A stretch of DNA of 64,000 nt from Acidobacteriota bacterium (GCA_021780075.1 JAJXZL010000050.1:1-64000); one strand, 5' to 3'. Shown: positions 1 through 8,358, numbered from the stretch's first letter. Numbers and translations are program-made. The notes: generated from the sequence alone by a model not told the origin.

Positions 1-225
1 GAAGACGAGACCGATCTGGCGCAGTACCACTCGTCGGGCAAGCCCTTCAAGCTGTACTGGGTGGGCGCGGGCAAGTACGACATCGCCCTGCAGAACTCGA
101 ACGCAACCGTGGCGCTGCTGAACAAGTCTGGGATCAAGACCGAGGTCCACGAGTCCGGCGGCTTCCATGCATGGAACAACTGGCGCGATTACCTGAACCA
201 ATTCGCGGCAAAAATCTTTCAGTAG
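1..225 (+). CDS. C-terminal end of a putative esterase (esterase D / enterochelin esterase family)
   Basis: The window opens inside this gene; frame 1 is open to a TAG at 223-225 and gives the last 74 residues. The end (GFHAWNNWRDYLNQF) resembles the C-terminus of PF00756-type putative esterases, where a His just before a Trp-rich helix completes the Ser-Asp-His triad, and the preceding KLYWVGAGKYD strand fits the same fold. Nucleophile and acid residues lie upstream of the window. Family assignment rests on this tail only, so substrate is unknown; many acidobacterial members are secreted or fused to carbohydrate-binding domains. Confidence 0.65.
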   Translation, partial: EDETDLAQYHSSGKPFKLYWVGAGKYDIALQNSNATVALLNKSGIKTEVHESGGFHAWNNWRDYLNQFAAKIFQ

Positions 226-381
226 CCTCATTGTTTGTTTGGACCTGGGCGATGAAGAGCCCTCGTGCGGCTTACTACCCAAATCAACACCCGGGACGGT
301 GGAGATCGGTGCGCGGTCGCTGTCCCGCTGCGGCTTTATTCATATCGCTCTTCGAACTCAAGAGCGGCCCGTGAGCGTATT

Positions 382-484
382 ACCGCCTAACCGGAAGTTT
401 CCCAGAGCTGGCACGCAGGGGCTGAAGCCCGCGTATGCTGATGTGGCGTTTCTCGGCACGGCTGAGGTCGTGGCCTGACACAAG
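382..484. repeat. Dispersed intergenic repeat, copy A
   Basis: About 100 bp starting ACCGCCTAACCGGAAGT and continuing through GGCACGCAGGGGCTGAAGCC to CGGCACGGCTGAGGTCGTG. It aligns almost base for base with 1552-1659 in the same orientation. The last part is a degenerate palindrome of the GGCACGACT-GA-AGTCGTGCC type, which is intact at 1770-1789. Spurious peptides with a HDLSRAEK-like string result when this repeat is translated on the minus strand. Confidence 0.75.
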
Positions 485-510
485 ACAGCGCTGCGGGGAG
501 TTCGTGGGAG

Positions 511-537
511 CCCAGGTCTCAGAGGCGAGACCTAGGG
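511..537. repeat. Inverted repeat (hairpin) in intergenic region
   Basis: CCCAGGTCTC and GAGACCTAGGG form near-complementary arms around AGAGGC. It is followed by GC-rich CCCGGCGGGCTGCCCGGG, itself able to fold. There is no U-run, so it does not look like an intrinsic terminator for the esterase. A related palindrome with CCCAGGTCC/GGACCTGGG arms lies at 56387-56414. Confidence 0.55.
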
Positions 538-586
538 CACCCGGCGGGCTGCCCGGGTGGTTAGCCCGATTCAAACTAGGGAAGTG

Positions 587-1381
587 CTATTTCAAGGTCA
601 GCACATCTGTTGCTGTTTCAGTCTTGTATGTGAGTCCCTTGCCTATCTCAAAACCGTTGAATCCCTTTGGAGCATTAACCACCCATAGCTTCTTATCGAG
701 CATTCCCCGATTCGATATCCCGCGAATTAGGTACACGTAAATCTCGTCCCCGACCCAAGCGGCGAGGTAGTTTTTTGAAGAGTCTTCACGGATGTGCCCA
801 GCGGCAATTTGCTTGACTCTCGAAAACTCAAAAGAGCTGCAATCATGGTCCTTCGAAGGCAATTTCACGCCACGCATGTCAATGATCGCTGGAGTGCCGC
901 TCCGGTGATCCATGTGAAAGAACGAGTCGTAAATCACGAATCCATTCATGCCATTTGTCGACGCGGCTTCGAGAACAGTTTCTGGAGTGGCCGTTCCGCC
1001 TGAGACCTCAAAGTCTACTGCCATCCCCAAATTGTGTGAATCGAGGTAATCGCCGGACACTTTTTCTAGCGGACCTGGTGCAAGTCCTTCTGGCACTCTT
1101 TTCACCTTGAGGTCAGAACTGATCTTGTAGATCAAAATAGGAGCAGACTGGCGATAGTGCGGATAAAACAGGACAACGATTTCCCGGGACCCATCATTGT
1201 CGATGTCCGTATCGAGCACACCTTCGATGCGTGTTTTGTAGTGATCTTTCCCAAACACCTCTGGGTAGTCGCTCTCGAGGATGTATTTCTTAAGGGCTTC
1301 CAGACGCAAGCCGTCTTGTTGACCGAACGCGCATCCGAGAAGTATGAATACAGCGAACAGAAGCGCCAGGGTACGCCTCAT
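587..1381 (-). CDS. Putative lipoprotein with a calcium-loop-like (FG-GAP-like) repeat
   Basis: A 264-residue protein of unknown function. The start at 1381 is chosen over an upstream ATG (1495) because a GGAAGAGG ribosome binding site precedes it and because it begins a clear export signal: MRRTL, a hydrophobic stretch, then LLGC, a plausible lipobox. Cleavage by signal peptidase I after AFG is the alternative. Near residue 57 the mature part has DTDIDNDGSREIVV, the Asp/Asn/Gly pattern seen in FG-GAP/VCBS calcium loops, so a single blade-like repeat is possible. It stands alone between two repeat-rich spacers, and no partner is evident. Confidence 0.6.
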   Translation of the reverse strand: MRRTLALLFAVFILLGCAFGQQDGLRLEALKKYILESDYPEVFGKDHYKTRIEGVLDTDIDNDGSREIVVLFYPHYRQSAPILIYKISSDLKVKRVPEGLAPGPLEKVSGDYLDSHNLGMAVDFEVSGGTATPETVLEAASTNGMNGFVIYDSFFHMDHRSGTPAIIDMRGVKLPSKDHDCSSFEFSRVKQIAAGHIREDSSKNYLAAWVGDEIYVYLIRGISNRGMLDKKLWVVNAPKGFNGFEIGKGLTYKTETATDVLTLK

Positions 1382-1551
1382 GCAAAACCTCTTCCAGTTC
1401 ATTTGAAGGACTGACCAGTTTAGCCCGTCACCCCCCCCTTCGTGCACAAGAACTCCGTCAATGCCTTTTGAAATCGAATGAAGAATCATTCCCATTCACC
1501 CAGGCGCTGACCGACTTTCGGGACTTCAAAATTCCGAATTCCGGTTGTGTC

Positions 1552-1659
1552 ACCGCCTAACCGGAAGTCTCCCAAAGTTGGCACGCAGGGGCTGAAGCCT
1601 GTGAATGCTGATCCGGCATTTGTCGGCACGACTGAAGTCGTGCACTGATGCTAGGCCAA
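1552..1659. repeat. Dispersed intergenic repeat, copy B
   Basis: Second copy of the element at 382-484, same orientation, with scattered substitutions (CGGAAGTCTCCCAAAGTTGG against CGGAAGTTTCCCAGAGCTGG). It includes the palindromic CGGCACGACTGAAGTCGTGC at 1624-1643. The two copies flank the lipoprotein gene. Confidence 0.75.
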
Positions 1660-1662
1660 GGT

Positions 1663-1889
1663 GCGGACGGTTGATCGGCTCGTCGAAGAGGGACGAAAAG
1701 CAACCGCAGATCTTTCGACTCCGCTGCGCTGCGCTCAAGATGACAGGTTTTTGGGGGAGGGTGGTTTTCGGCACGACTGAAGTCGTGCCCTTTCACAAAG
1801 CGCTATGGGGGTCGGTTGAGCGGTTCGCTGAAGAGGACGAAGAACAACCGCAGATCTTTCGACTGCGCTTCGCTTCGCTCAAGATGACA
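1663..1889. repeat. Two copies of an ~85-bp direct repeat
   Basis: Copies at about 1663-1745 and 1808-1889 share GGTTGA-CGG, GAAGAG-GACGAA and then a near-identical core, AACCGCAGATCTTTCGACT, followed by a GCGCT/TCGCTTCGCTC tract ending in AAGATGACA. Their spacing is about 145 bp. Between them lies the palindrome at 1770-1789. This looks like a repeat family of acidobacterial intergenic DNA rather than a mobile gene. Confidence 0.7.
1770..1789. repeat. Perfect palindrome GGCACGACT-GA-AGTCGTGCC
   Basis: Nine-base arms around GA. The same unit occurs in repeat copy B (1624-1643) and in a degraded form in copy A. It may form a stem-loop in RNA, but no U-run follows. Confidence 0.7.
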
Positions 1890-1987
1890 AGGGTTTGGGG
1901 TATGGTCGCGGCTTGCGTCCGTGCTGAAGACAGGAACGCCACGCGACCGGGTTGGCTGCGCGGCGTTGTTGTGTGGCGTAACCGGGT

Positions 1988-3124
1988 TTATGCCCGCTCT
2001 GCAACCGGGACCCAGTGGGTGGGGTAGGTGGGCCCGATGTATTCGGCGCGGGGGCGGATGAGGCGGTTGTCGTCGAGCTGCTCAATGACGTGGGCGGCCC
2101 ATCCGGCGATGCGGCTGATGGCGAAGATGGGCGTGTAGAGGTCGATGTCGATGCCGAGCATGGCGTAGGTGGAGGCGGAGTAGAAATCGACGTTGGCGTT
2201 GAGCTTCTTTTCAGCCTTGACGTAGAGCTCGATGGCGCGGGACATCTCAAACCACTTGGACTGATTGGCGTCCTTGCCGAGCTGCTCGCTCATGCGGCGG
2301 AGGTGGGTGGCGCGGGGATCTTCAGTCTTGTAGACGCGGTGGCCGAAGCCGGAGACCTTCTGTTTGGCGGCGAGCATGTTTTTGACGTACTCGACGGGGT
2401 CGGCGCCGGCCTTGTCGATGGCCAGGAGCATGCGCATCACTGCTTCATTGGCGCCGCCGTGGAGCGGGCCCTTGAGCGCGCCGATGGCGCCGGTGACGGC
2501 AGAGTGAATGTCAGAGAGCGTGGCGGCGATGACGCGGGCGGCGAAGGTGGAGGCGTTGAGCTCGTGGTCGGCGTGGAGGATGAGGGCGATGTCGAGCGTG
2601 CGCGTGGCCGTCTCGGAGGGCTTGTTGCCGGTCAGCATCCACAGGAAGTTGGCGGCATGGCTGAGCGAGCGGTCGGGAGGGATGATCTCGAGGCCCTTGC
2701 GGATGCGGTCGTAGATGGCCACGATCATGGCGATCTGCGAGGTGAGGTTGTAGCTCTTGCGGACGTTGGCGTCGTGGGAGTTGTCCTTCTCGTCCGCGTC
2801 GTAGAAGCTGAGGGCGGAGACGGCGGTGCGGAGCACTTCCATGGGCGAAGCGCTGGCGGGAAAGCTGCGGAGCATGTCGATGACGCGCTGGTCCATCTGG
2901 CGCGAGAGAGCCAGCTGGGACTGGAACTCGCGCAGCGCGAGCTGGTTGGGCAGGCGTCCGTTCCAGAGCAGATAGGTTGTTTCCTCGAAGGTCGAATTCA
3001 CCGCGAGCTCGTGAACGTCAATACCCCGATAGGCCAGTACACCCGCTTCTCCATCAATCCAGCAGACTCCGGAGTTCGCGGCAACGATTCCTTCCAATCC
3101 TTTTCCAATGACTGCAGTGGACAT
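1988..3124 (-). CDS. gltA: Citrate synthase
   Basis: Condenses acetyl-CoA and oxaloacetate to citrate, the entry step of the TCA cycle, in the cytoplasm. The protein is 378 residues from the start at 3124, which has AAAGGGAG upstream; an earlier in-frame ATG at 3208 only adds a non-conserved tail. Family residues are visible: His222 in GPLHGGANE, His262 in GFGHRVYKTEDPRA and Asp313 in VDFYSASTY, the catalytic trio. The length is that of the short, dimeric CitZ-type enzymes rather than the longer NADH-regulated E. coli type. 2-methylcitrate synthase is a close relative and cannot be excluded from sequence alone. The gene stands by itself, and a promoter candidate lies about 100 bp upstream. 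Confidence 0.95.
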   Translation of the reverse strand: MSTAVIGKGLEGIVAANSGVCWIDGEAGVLAYRGIDVHELAVNSTFEETTYLLWNGRLPNQLALREFQSQLALSRQMDQRVIDMLRSFPASASPMEVLRTAVSALSFYDADEKDNSHDANVRKSYNLTSQIAMIVAIYDRIRKGLEIIPPDRSLSHAANFLWMLTGNKPSETATRTLDIALILHADHELNASTFAARVIAATLSDIHSAVTGAIGALKGPLHGGANEAVMRMLLAIDKAGADPVEYVKNMLAAKQKVSGFGHRVYKTEDPRATHLRRMSEQLGKDANQSKWFEMSRAIELYVKAEKKLNANVDFYSASTYAMLGIDIDLYTPIFAISRIAGWAAHVIEQLDDNRLIRPRAEYIGPTYPTHWVPVAERA

Positions 3125-3224
3125 AAACGTTGAATCTCCCTTTATTATGGCTGTGCTTTTTGGCGATTTTGACCGTGTATAAGCCCCGGGAAAAGGCTCG
3201 GAGCGCAAAAAAGCAGTAATGCTC

Positions 3225-3254
3225 TTTATAGCGTAGCGATTCGATGGTTGTCAC
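3225..3254 (-). promoter_or_regulatory. Possible sigma-70 promoter for citrate synthase
   Basis: On the minus strand GTGACA and TATAAA are separated by 18 bp. Transcription would begin near 3218 and give a leader of about 95 nt before the start at 3124. This is a pattern match only. Confidence 0.4.
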
Positions 3255-3543
3255 TGCGCGGGGGAAAGGGATTCAATGAAATGGTCTTCCGGAGGCAGTC
3301 CGGGAGGCGCGAAAAGATACAGTTTTTCGCATTCAAGCCCATTTCGTTCTATATTCTTGAGCATCCCCGGAAAGCGCGGGGCGTGCGGTTTTTTTGTAAT
3401 GCTGTTCAGTCCCTCGGTCTTGCCTGGTGAAATGGGAGATTTAACGAGGAAGGCAGGAACGTCGTCCAAACAGGATAGGATTTTGCCATAAGGCAAGAAG
3501 CGGTTCGCGCAGCGGGCTGCTATGGAGAAGGAAGGCAAATCGC
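3255..3543. other. Divergent intergenic region, no gene recognised
   Basis: Spacer between the citrate synthase promoter and the membrane protein at 3544. Short frames on both strands lack ribosome binding sites. A small GC stem (CCCCG/CGGGG, about 3365-3381) followed at a distance by seven Ts at about 3391 is the only structure noted, and it is weak. AGAAGGAAGG at the right end is the ribosome binding site of the next gene. Confidence 0.5.
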
Positions 3544-4371
3544 ATGAGTGAACTTGAGAATCCTCCCCGAACTTATTCGGGCGCACTGCTGGTCGTGATC
3601 GCAGTAGCATTGCTGAGCGCAGTCGGAGGGCTGATCTGGACGTATGCACTGAGCAGCCGCTTGTCTCACCAGGAAGCAGCGCTGGCCGCCGCGAACCAGC
3701 AGAACGCGACTTTGGCGGCACAGATGCGCGAGACCAACGCGCGGCTTACAGTGGCCACAGATGAGCTGGGCAAGTCTCTGGGGCTGACCCAGAAGCAGCT
3801 TGACGCCCGCGCACAGGCAATCATCCAGCGCGAGCAGGCCGACAGCAAGCGGCTTGAGGCAGCACAGCAGCAGACCGCGCAACAGGTGAGCAGCGTCTCC
3901 AGCGAAGTGTCCAATGTGAAGACGGACGTGGGCGGCGTGAAGACCGATGTGGCGAAGACGCAGACCGATCTGGCGGGTGCGATGTCGCAGTTGCAGTCGA
4001 TGAAGGGCGATATGGGCGGGCAAAGCACGCTGATCGCGCGGAACCACGACGAACTGGAACTGCTGAAGCACCGGGGCGACCGGAACTATTACGAGTTCAC
4101 CCTGACCAAGAACAAGCGGCAGCCCGTGGGAACCGTGAGCCTGGAACTGAAGAAGGCGGACATGAAGCGGAGCCGGTTCACTGTTCTGGTGTATGCCGAC
4201 GACAGGCGCTACGAAAAGAAGGACAGAAACGTGGACGAGCCACTGCAGTTCTACAGCGGGAAGGAACCGGCGCTGTATGAGATTGTGGTGAACAATATCC
4301 GCTCAAAGAACCAGGTGTCTGGGTATCTCTCGACGCCCAAGAGCGCGGCCGCTCCGGCTAGCGCTCAATAA
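3544..4371 (+). CDS. Membrane-anchored coiled-coil protein of unknown function
   Basis: 275 residues. One transmembrane segment lies at about residues 12-34 with a short cytoplasmic N-terminus. Residues 40-170 are rich in Ala, Gln, Lys and Glu with heptad spacing, including degenerate repeats such as VKTDVGGVKTDVAKTQTD, so a long coiled coil is expected. The C-terminal 100 residues (from NYYEFTLTKNKRQPVGTVSLEL) look like a beta-rich globular domain. The start has AGAAGGAAGG upstream. The gene ends 14 bp inside the 3' end of the convergent gene at 4358. The architecture suggests a periplasmic spacer or scaffold, but I cannot name a family. Confidence 0.7.
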   Translation: MSELENPPRTYSGALLVVIAVALLSAVGGLIWTYALSSRLSHQEAALAAANQQNATLAAQMRETNARLTVATDELGKSLGLTQKQLDARAQAIIQREQADSKRLEAAQQQTAQQVSSVSSEVSNVKTDVGGVKTDVAKTQTDLAGAMSQLQSMKGDMGGQSTLIARNHDELELLKHRGDRNYYEFTLTKNKRQPVGTVSLELKKADMKRSRFTVLVYADDRRYEKKDRNVDEPLQFYSGKEPALYEIVVNNIRSKNQVSGYLSTPKSAAAPASAQ

Positions 4372-4978
4372 CCGCGCCCTGCGCCTTCAGCGTCAGGCTT
4401 GGCAGGTAGCGAAAGCCGAAGGTGAAGTCGAGGTTCTTGCGCGCGTCCCATTGCTGTTTGGTCAGGCGGAAGGAGGAGACGAAAGTTCCCTCCACCGTCT
4501 GGCCGGGTTCGATGGTCGTCTCTGGTGAGAGTGGCGTCGAGTGCCACTGCGCCAGCTCGGGATAGGCCAGGAATGCGCGGTCGTACTGGGAGGTTGCCGC
4601 GGCATAGCTTGCGTGAATGCCATCGTCCAGCGTGGCATTGGTGAGAATCTGATGCAGAAAGATCGGCTGCTTGCCCTGGTTGTGCAGGCGTGCGCGCGCA
4701 AAGACGAGGACCAGGTCAAAGCTTTCCTGCGGGATGGCCGCGCCGTTGGCGTCGAAGCCGGATGATTGGGTGTGCATGGGGTGTGCCCACACCTCCAGAA
4801 TCTGGCCCGTCGCGGCCGGCGGCTTTTCACCGGCAATCACGTAGATGGCGATGGCCGCACTGACCAGGATGGCAGCCGCAACACTGGCCCAGATGACATG
4901 ACTGGATCCCTTGGTAAATGATTCGCCGCGGGCGGCGTCATCCTGGTCTTGCGGAGATTCCTGATGCAGCAGACTCAT
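4358..4978 (-). CDS. Single-pass membrane protein with a beta-rich extracytoplasmic domain, unknown function
   Basis: 206 residues: a polar N-terminus of about 28 residues, one transmembrane segment (ASVAAAILVSAAIAIYVIA), then an exported domain. Phrases such as LVFARARLHNQGKQPIFLHQI and EPGQTVEGTFVSSF suggest an immunoglobulin-like sandwich of the kind used to compare two states of a protein surface. No catalytic motif is visible. It converges on, and overlaps by 14 bp, the coiled-coil protein gene; no terminator hairpin separates them. It is not recognised as a named family. Confidence 0.65.
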   Translation of the reverse strand: MSLLHQESPQDQDDAARGESFTKGSSHVIWASVAAAILVSAAIAIYVIAGEKPPAATGQILEVWAHPMHTQSSGFDANGAAIPQESFDLVLVFARARLHNQGKQPIFLHQILTNATLDDGIHASYAAATSQYDRAFLAYPELAQWHSTPLSPETTIEPGQTVEGTFVSSFRLTKQQWDARKNLDFTFGFRYLPSLTLKAQGAVIER

Positions 4979-5086
4979 AGCGCCCTTATCTTATCTCCGC
5001 GAGCGCGCGGTAGGGGAAGAAATCCGCGGGTCCGCAGCAAAAACCTGTTTCCAGTTTTGCTGCCTTGACGGGGATTCGGACGAGGG

Positions 5087-6829
5087 TCATGGGCGTGGCC
5101 TGAGAGCGGCCAGAAATTTCTTCGTGCCGAGTGTGTTGAGCACGTTCTCTGGCGCGAGCCATGCCCGCCGCAACTGGCGTACGCCGTACTCGATTTTTGC
5201 CAGATGCCGTGTGTCGTGCGCGTCGGTGCTGATGACGATGTTGCAGCCCAGCTCCTTGGCCAGGCGCAGGTCGCGGTCGCACAGGTCGAGCCGCTCGGGA
5301 GCGGCATTCTGCTCCACGGCTACGCGCAGCTCGGCGGCCCGGCGCAGCACCGCAGCCATGTCGAGGGCAAAGGGTTCGCGGCGCAGGAGCAGCCTGCCCG
5401 TGGGGTGGCCGAGAATGCGCGTGCAGGGGTTTTCCATGGCGCGCATCACACGCGCCGTCATGTCGTCGCGGCTCATTTCAAAGCGCGTGTGGACGCTGGC
5501 GATGACGATATCCATCTGGGCCAGGACTTCGTCGTCCAGGTCGAGTTTTCCGTCGGCGAGGATATCCACTTCAATCCCGGTAAAGACGCGGATGCGGCCC
5601 TCCATCCGCTTATCCACCTCATGGATGCGGCGGATCTGTTCGAGCGCGCGCTTCTCGTCGAGGCCGTTGGTCATGGCCATGTTTTTGGAGTGATCGGTGA
5701 TGGCGATGTACTGGTAGCCGCGCTCCAGAGCGGCCTCGGCCATCTCGTGGATGGAGTTGCGTCCGTCGGTGGCGGTGGTGTGCATGTGCAGGTCGCCGCG
5801 CAGGTCAGCCAGCTCAATGATGCGGGGCAGCTTGTGGTGTGCGGCCGCTTCAATTTCGCCGAGGTTTTCGCGCATTTCGGGGGGCATCCAGTCCATGCGC
5901 AGGGCCTTGTAGATCTCTTCTTCAGTAGCGGCCGCGACGGTGGAGCCGTCATCAAGCCGCGCCAGCGCCCACTCGCTGAGCGTGTAACCCATCTTGAGGG
6001 CCCGCTGGCGCAGCGCGACGTTGTGGGCCTTGGAGCCGGTAAAGTATTGCAGCGCGGCGCCGTAGGACTCTGGGGGAAGCAGACGCACGTCCACCTGCAA
6101 ACTATTTGCGAGGTGAAAGCTGACCTTGTTTTCGCCTTGCGCGATGATGTCGTGGATATCGGGGAAGGCGGCCACGTACGCGACTGCGGCCGCAGTGTGC
6201 TCTGGCAGGCAGGCCGGGCCGGTGACCAGCAGATCGAGATCGCCGACGGTCTCGCGGCCACGGCGCAGCGAGCCGGCGGGTGACACTTTGTGAATGCCGT
6301 CGAATTTCAGCAGATATTTGCTGAGCTTCGCGGCGGCTTCCTCAGCGATGTCGATGCGAAAGCGCCCTACGCTGCGGCGGTAGTCCTCGATGCCCTTGCG
6401 GAGCTTTTCGATCTGCTTGTCGCCCATGCGCGGCAGGCCTGCAAGCTGTTTTTTCTCAATGGCATGGGCAAGCTGGTCGATGCTGGCAATTTTGGCTGCG
6501 TCCCAGAGCAGGGCCACGGTTTTGGGGCCCATGCCGGGCAGCTTGAGCAGGTCCAGCACGCTGGCGCCGTACTTGGCCAACAGCTCCTCGCGGAGGGGCA
6601 TTGTGCCGGTGGCGGCGATTGCCTGCAGGTGCGCGGCCATGCCCTTGCCGATGCCGGGAATCTCAAGCAACTGCGCCGTGTCCGTGGCAATGGCGGCCAG
6701 GTCCACCGTGGTCTGCTCTACGGACTCGGCGGCCCGCCTGTAACTTCGGATACGGAAGCTGTCTCCGCCGTCGATCTCCAGCAGGTCAGCGGTTTCAGCC
6801 AGCAGGCGGGCGATGGTGGGGTTGTCCAC
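5087..6829 (-). CDS. polX: DNA polymerase/3'-5' exonuclease PolX
   Basis: Family X DNA polymerase for gap filling in base-excision or end-joining repair, with a C-terminal PHP exonuclease. It has 580 residues, the normal bacterial length. An N-terminal helix-hairpin-helix region includes LLEIPGIGKGMA and LPGMGPKTVALLW. The nucleotidyltransferase motif GSLRRGRETVGDLDLLV carries the metal-binding Asp pair, and the PHP domain starts with DLHMHTTATDGRNS and ends with ISTDAHD. GTG at 6829 is chosen as start because GGAGG lies 8 bases upstream. No operon partner is evident. Confidence 0.95.
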   Translation of the reverse strand: MDNPTIARLLAETADLLEIDGGDSFRIRSYRRAAESVEQTTVDLAAIATDTAQLLEIPGIGKGMAAHLQAIAATGTMPLREELLAKYGASVLDLLKLPGMGPKTVALLWDAAKIASIDQLAHAIEKKQLAGLPRMGDKQIEKLRKGIEDYRRSVGRFRIDIAEEAAAKLSKYLLKFDGIHKVSPAGSLRRGRETVGDLDLLVTGPACLPEHTAAAVAYVAAFPDIHDIIAQGENKVSFHLANSLQVDVRLLPPESYGAALQYFTGSKAHNVALRQRALKMGYTLSEWALARLDDGSTVAAATEEEIYKALRMDWMPPEMRENLGEIEAAAHHKLPRIIELADLRGDLHMHTTATDGRNSIHEMAEAALERGYQYIAITDHSKNMAMTNGLDEKRALEQIRRIHEVDKRMEGRIRVFTGIEVDILADGKLDLDDEVLAQMDIVIASVHTRFEMSRDDMTARVMRAMENPCTRILGHPTGRLLLRREPFALDMAAVLRRAAELRVAVEQNAAPERLDLCDRDLRLAKELGCNIVISTDAHDTRHLAKIEYGVRQLRRAWLAPENVLNTLGTKKFLAALRPRP

Positions 6830-7071
6830 GGCAAGAGCCTCCGCGAACAGTATGTGCGATTGGCGGGAGGAAAACGAGCGGGCAGGGAGGAACTGGGAGA
6901 TTTTTCAGGTGTCTGGAGATTCTTGCCGCTGGGAAAGCAGGTTGCCGCGCGAACTCGCAGAACACGTGTGCGGTACCCGTACCGCATGACGGACCGGAGC
7001 CCGCGCGCAGGCGCAATGGACATGCGCCGCGGTTGGTGGGCTATACCGACTACGAGCAGCTACAAGCGCAG

Positions 7072-7302
7072 CTAGGCCGCGGTATGTGCGGCGTCCTTGA
7101 GCCGGAGAACTGCATCGGCCTGGGGACCCTTCTGGCCCTGGACGATGTCGAACTCCACATCATCGCCCTCTTTCAGGGTTTTGTAGCCATCCAACTGGAT
7201 TGCCGAGTAATGGACGAACACATCCGGGCCATCTTCACGTCCGATGAATCCGTAGCCCTTGGCGTTATTGAACCATTTGACTTTACCTTTGTACTGAGCC
7301 AC
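7072..7302 (-). CDS. Cold-shock-domain protein (CspA family)
   Basis: Single OB-fold RNA/DNA-binding protein of 76 residues that melts RNA structure, usually abundant. RNP1 (KGYGFIGRE) and RNP2 (VFVHYSAI) are both present after [11 protein letters not shown] longer frame opens at 7365, but its extra residues are not conserved in the family. The start is placed at GTG 7302, which has AAGGAAGG nine bases upstream. This start leaves a long 5' leader, as is typical for cold-shock genes. It is monocistronic between PolX and the Nudix gene. Confidence 0.93.
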   Translation of the reverse strand: MAQYKGKVKWFNNAKGYGFIGREDGPDVFVHYSAIQLDGYKTLKEGDDVEFDIVQGQKGPQADAVLRLKDAAHTAA

Positions 7303-7514
7303 AGGGGTCTGCCTTCCTTGCGTCTTGATGTATATGCGGCGAGAGCAGCGTATAGGAACGCACACCGATAAAAGCTATGACGCCAAAAACGCGCGAAAGG
7401 TTGATTCAGAATTTTCAAAAAGAAATTCAAAAAGTGGGACGGGCCGAACCGCGCGGCGACCGCCCGACGTGGAAAACGGGGCATTAATTTAGCCGCGCGG
7501 ACGGGCGGGGCGTC

Positions 7515-8189
7515 TCACTTTTTGTGCTTTTTCTCCAGTTGCCGGGCATAGAGGAGCACGCTGGTGAGGGTTTTGCCGTCCAGAATGGCACCCTTTTCAA
7601 TCATCTTGAGGACATCCGACAGCTTGACGAGGCGCAGCTCAATCTCTTCGTCGTCTTCGGGATGGGGATGGCCGGGCGTGAGTCCTTCGGCGATAAAGAC
7701 CTTCATTGATTCGCCCAGAAAGCCTGGGCTGGCGTAGTACTCCACAAAGGGCTTCCACTTTTTTGCGCGATAGCCGGTTTCCTCTTCCAGTTCCCGCTGT
7801 GCGCCGGCCAGGGGGTCTTCGCCGGGGTCCAGCTTGCCGGCGGGCAGTTCCCACAGGAACTGATTGGCGGCGTGGCGATACTGGCGCTCGACGACGATCC
7901 AGGGATTGGACTTGCTTTTGGATCTGTCGATGGCGAGGACAACGACACTGCCATTGTGGCGGATGACGTCGCGCTCACTGCGTTTGCCGCCGGGCTCGAT
8001 CATCTTGTCGTGCAGCACCCGGAAGAGCGGTCCCTCATAGACCACTTTGGAGCTGAGCAGTCGCGCCTTTTCCTGAGGAGCGGGCTTGGGCGCACGGGTC
8101 TTGCTTTTGGCGGCTTTGGGCGTTTTTGCCTTGGCGTTCTTTGGCTTCGCGGGCTTGACGAGCTTGACGGGTTTCACTTTTGTGGGCAT
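7515..8189 (-). CDS. Nudix hydrolase, probably ADP-ribose pyrophosphatase type
   Basis: Hydrolyses a nucleoside diphosphate linked to another moiety; ADP-ribose or related sugars are usual for this subgroup. The complete Nudix box is GKLDPGEDPLAGAQRELEEE followed by TGY. The N-terminal VVYEGPLFRV and central VERQYRHAANQFLWELPAG are typical of the NudF/YqkG group. It has 224 residues from ATG 8189, preceded by AGGAGAGGGGG. The first 45 residues are Lys/Pro/Ala-rich (KPVKLVKPAKPKNAKAK) and disordered, an unusual extension that could bind nucleic acid or nothing at all. Confidence 0.88.
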   Translation of the reverse strand: MPTKVKPVKLVKPAKPKNAKAKTPKAAKSKTRAPKPAPQEKARLLSSKVVYEGPLFRVLHDKMIEPGGKRSERDVIRHNGSVVVLAIDRSKSKSNPWIVVERQYRHAANQFLWELPAGKLDPGEDPLAGAQRELEEETGYRAKKWKPFVEYYASPGFLGESMKVFIAEGLTPGHPHPEDDEEIELRLVKLSDVLKMIEKGAILDGKTLTSVLLYARQLEKKHKK

Positions 8190-8358
8190 CGCGGACCCCC
8201 TCTCCTGATTTCGCAATCAAAAGAAAAGTATACGCATGCGCAAGGGGCGATGTGTGCATCGATTACGCCCGGCGTGGCATCCTTTACACAGCCGAATTAT
8301 CCCTGAGCCTCATTGCACAGGAATCCCTACCAAGGCGTGTGTACCGGAAGAGAACGAG

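Larger units (their letters stand above)
226..586. other. Intergenic region built of dispersed repeat elements, no gene
   Basis: I see no coding region here. The right half carries one copy of a repeat (382-484) also found at 1552-1659 and a hairpin-forming segment at 511-537. The left half (226-380) shows no recognisable feature. The short open frames in this stretch are not supported by ribosome binding sites and come from the repeats. Confidence 0.6.
1382..1987. other. 606-bp intergenic region packed with direct and inverted repeats
   Basis: This lies between the lipoprotein start and the citrate synthase stop. It holds repeat copy B (1552-1659), two copies of an approximately 85-bp direct repeat (1663-1745 and 1808-1889) and a perfect palindrome (1770-1789). 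No reading frame here has a ribosome binding site or protein-like composition. The promoter of the lipoprotein gene must lie at its left end. Confidence 0.65.

Noticed and set aside
1605-2027. 140-residue open frame and related short frames in the repeat region
   Set aside because: Arises from translating intergenic repeats (VVFGTTEVVPF-type strings) and runs into the citrate synthase 3' end.
2015-3133. 372-residue open frame on the plus strand opposite citrate synthase
   Set aside because: Composition is Gly/Val/Asp/Glu-repetitive as expected from reading a high-GC gene antisense; no ribosome binding site; citrate synthase is certain on the other strand.
3365-3397. Terminator-like GC stem followed by seven Ts in the citrate synthase upstream region
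   Set aside because: The stem is only 5 bp, the T-run is 9 or more bases away and there is no transcript upstream for it to end.
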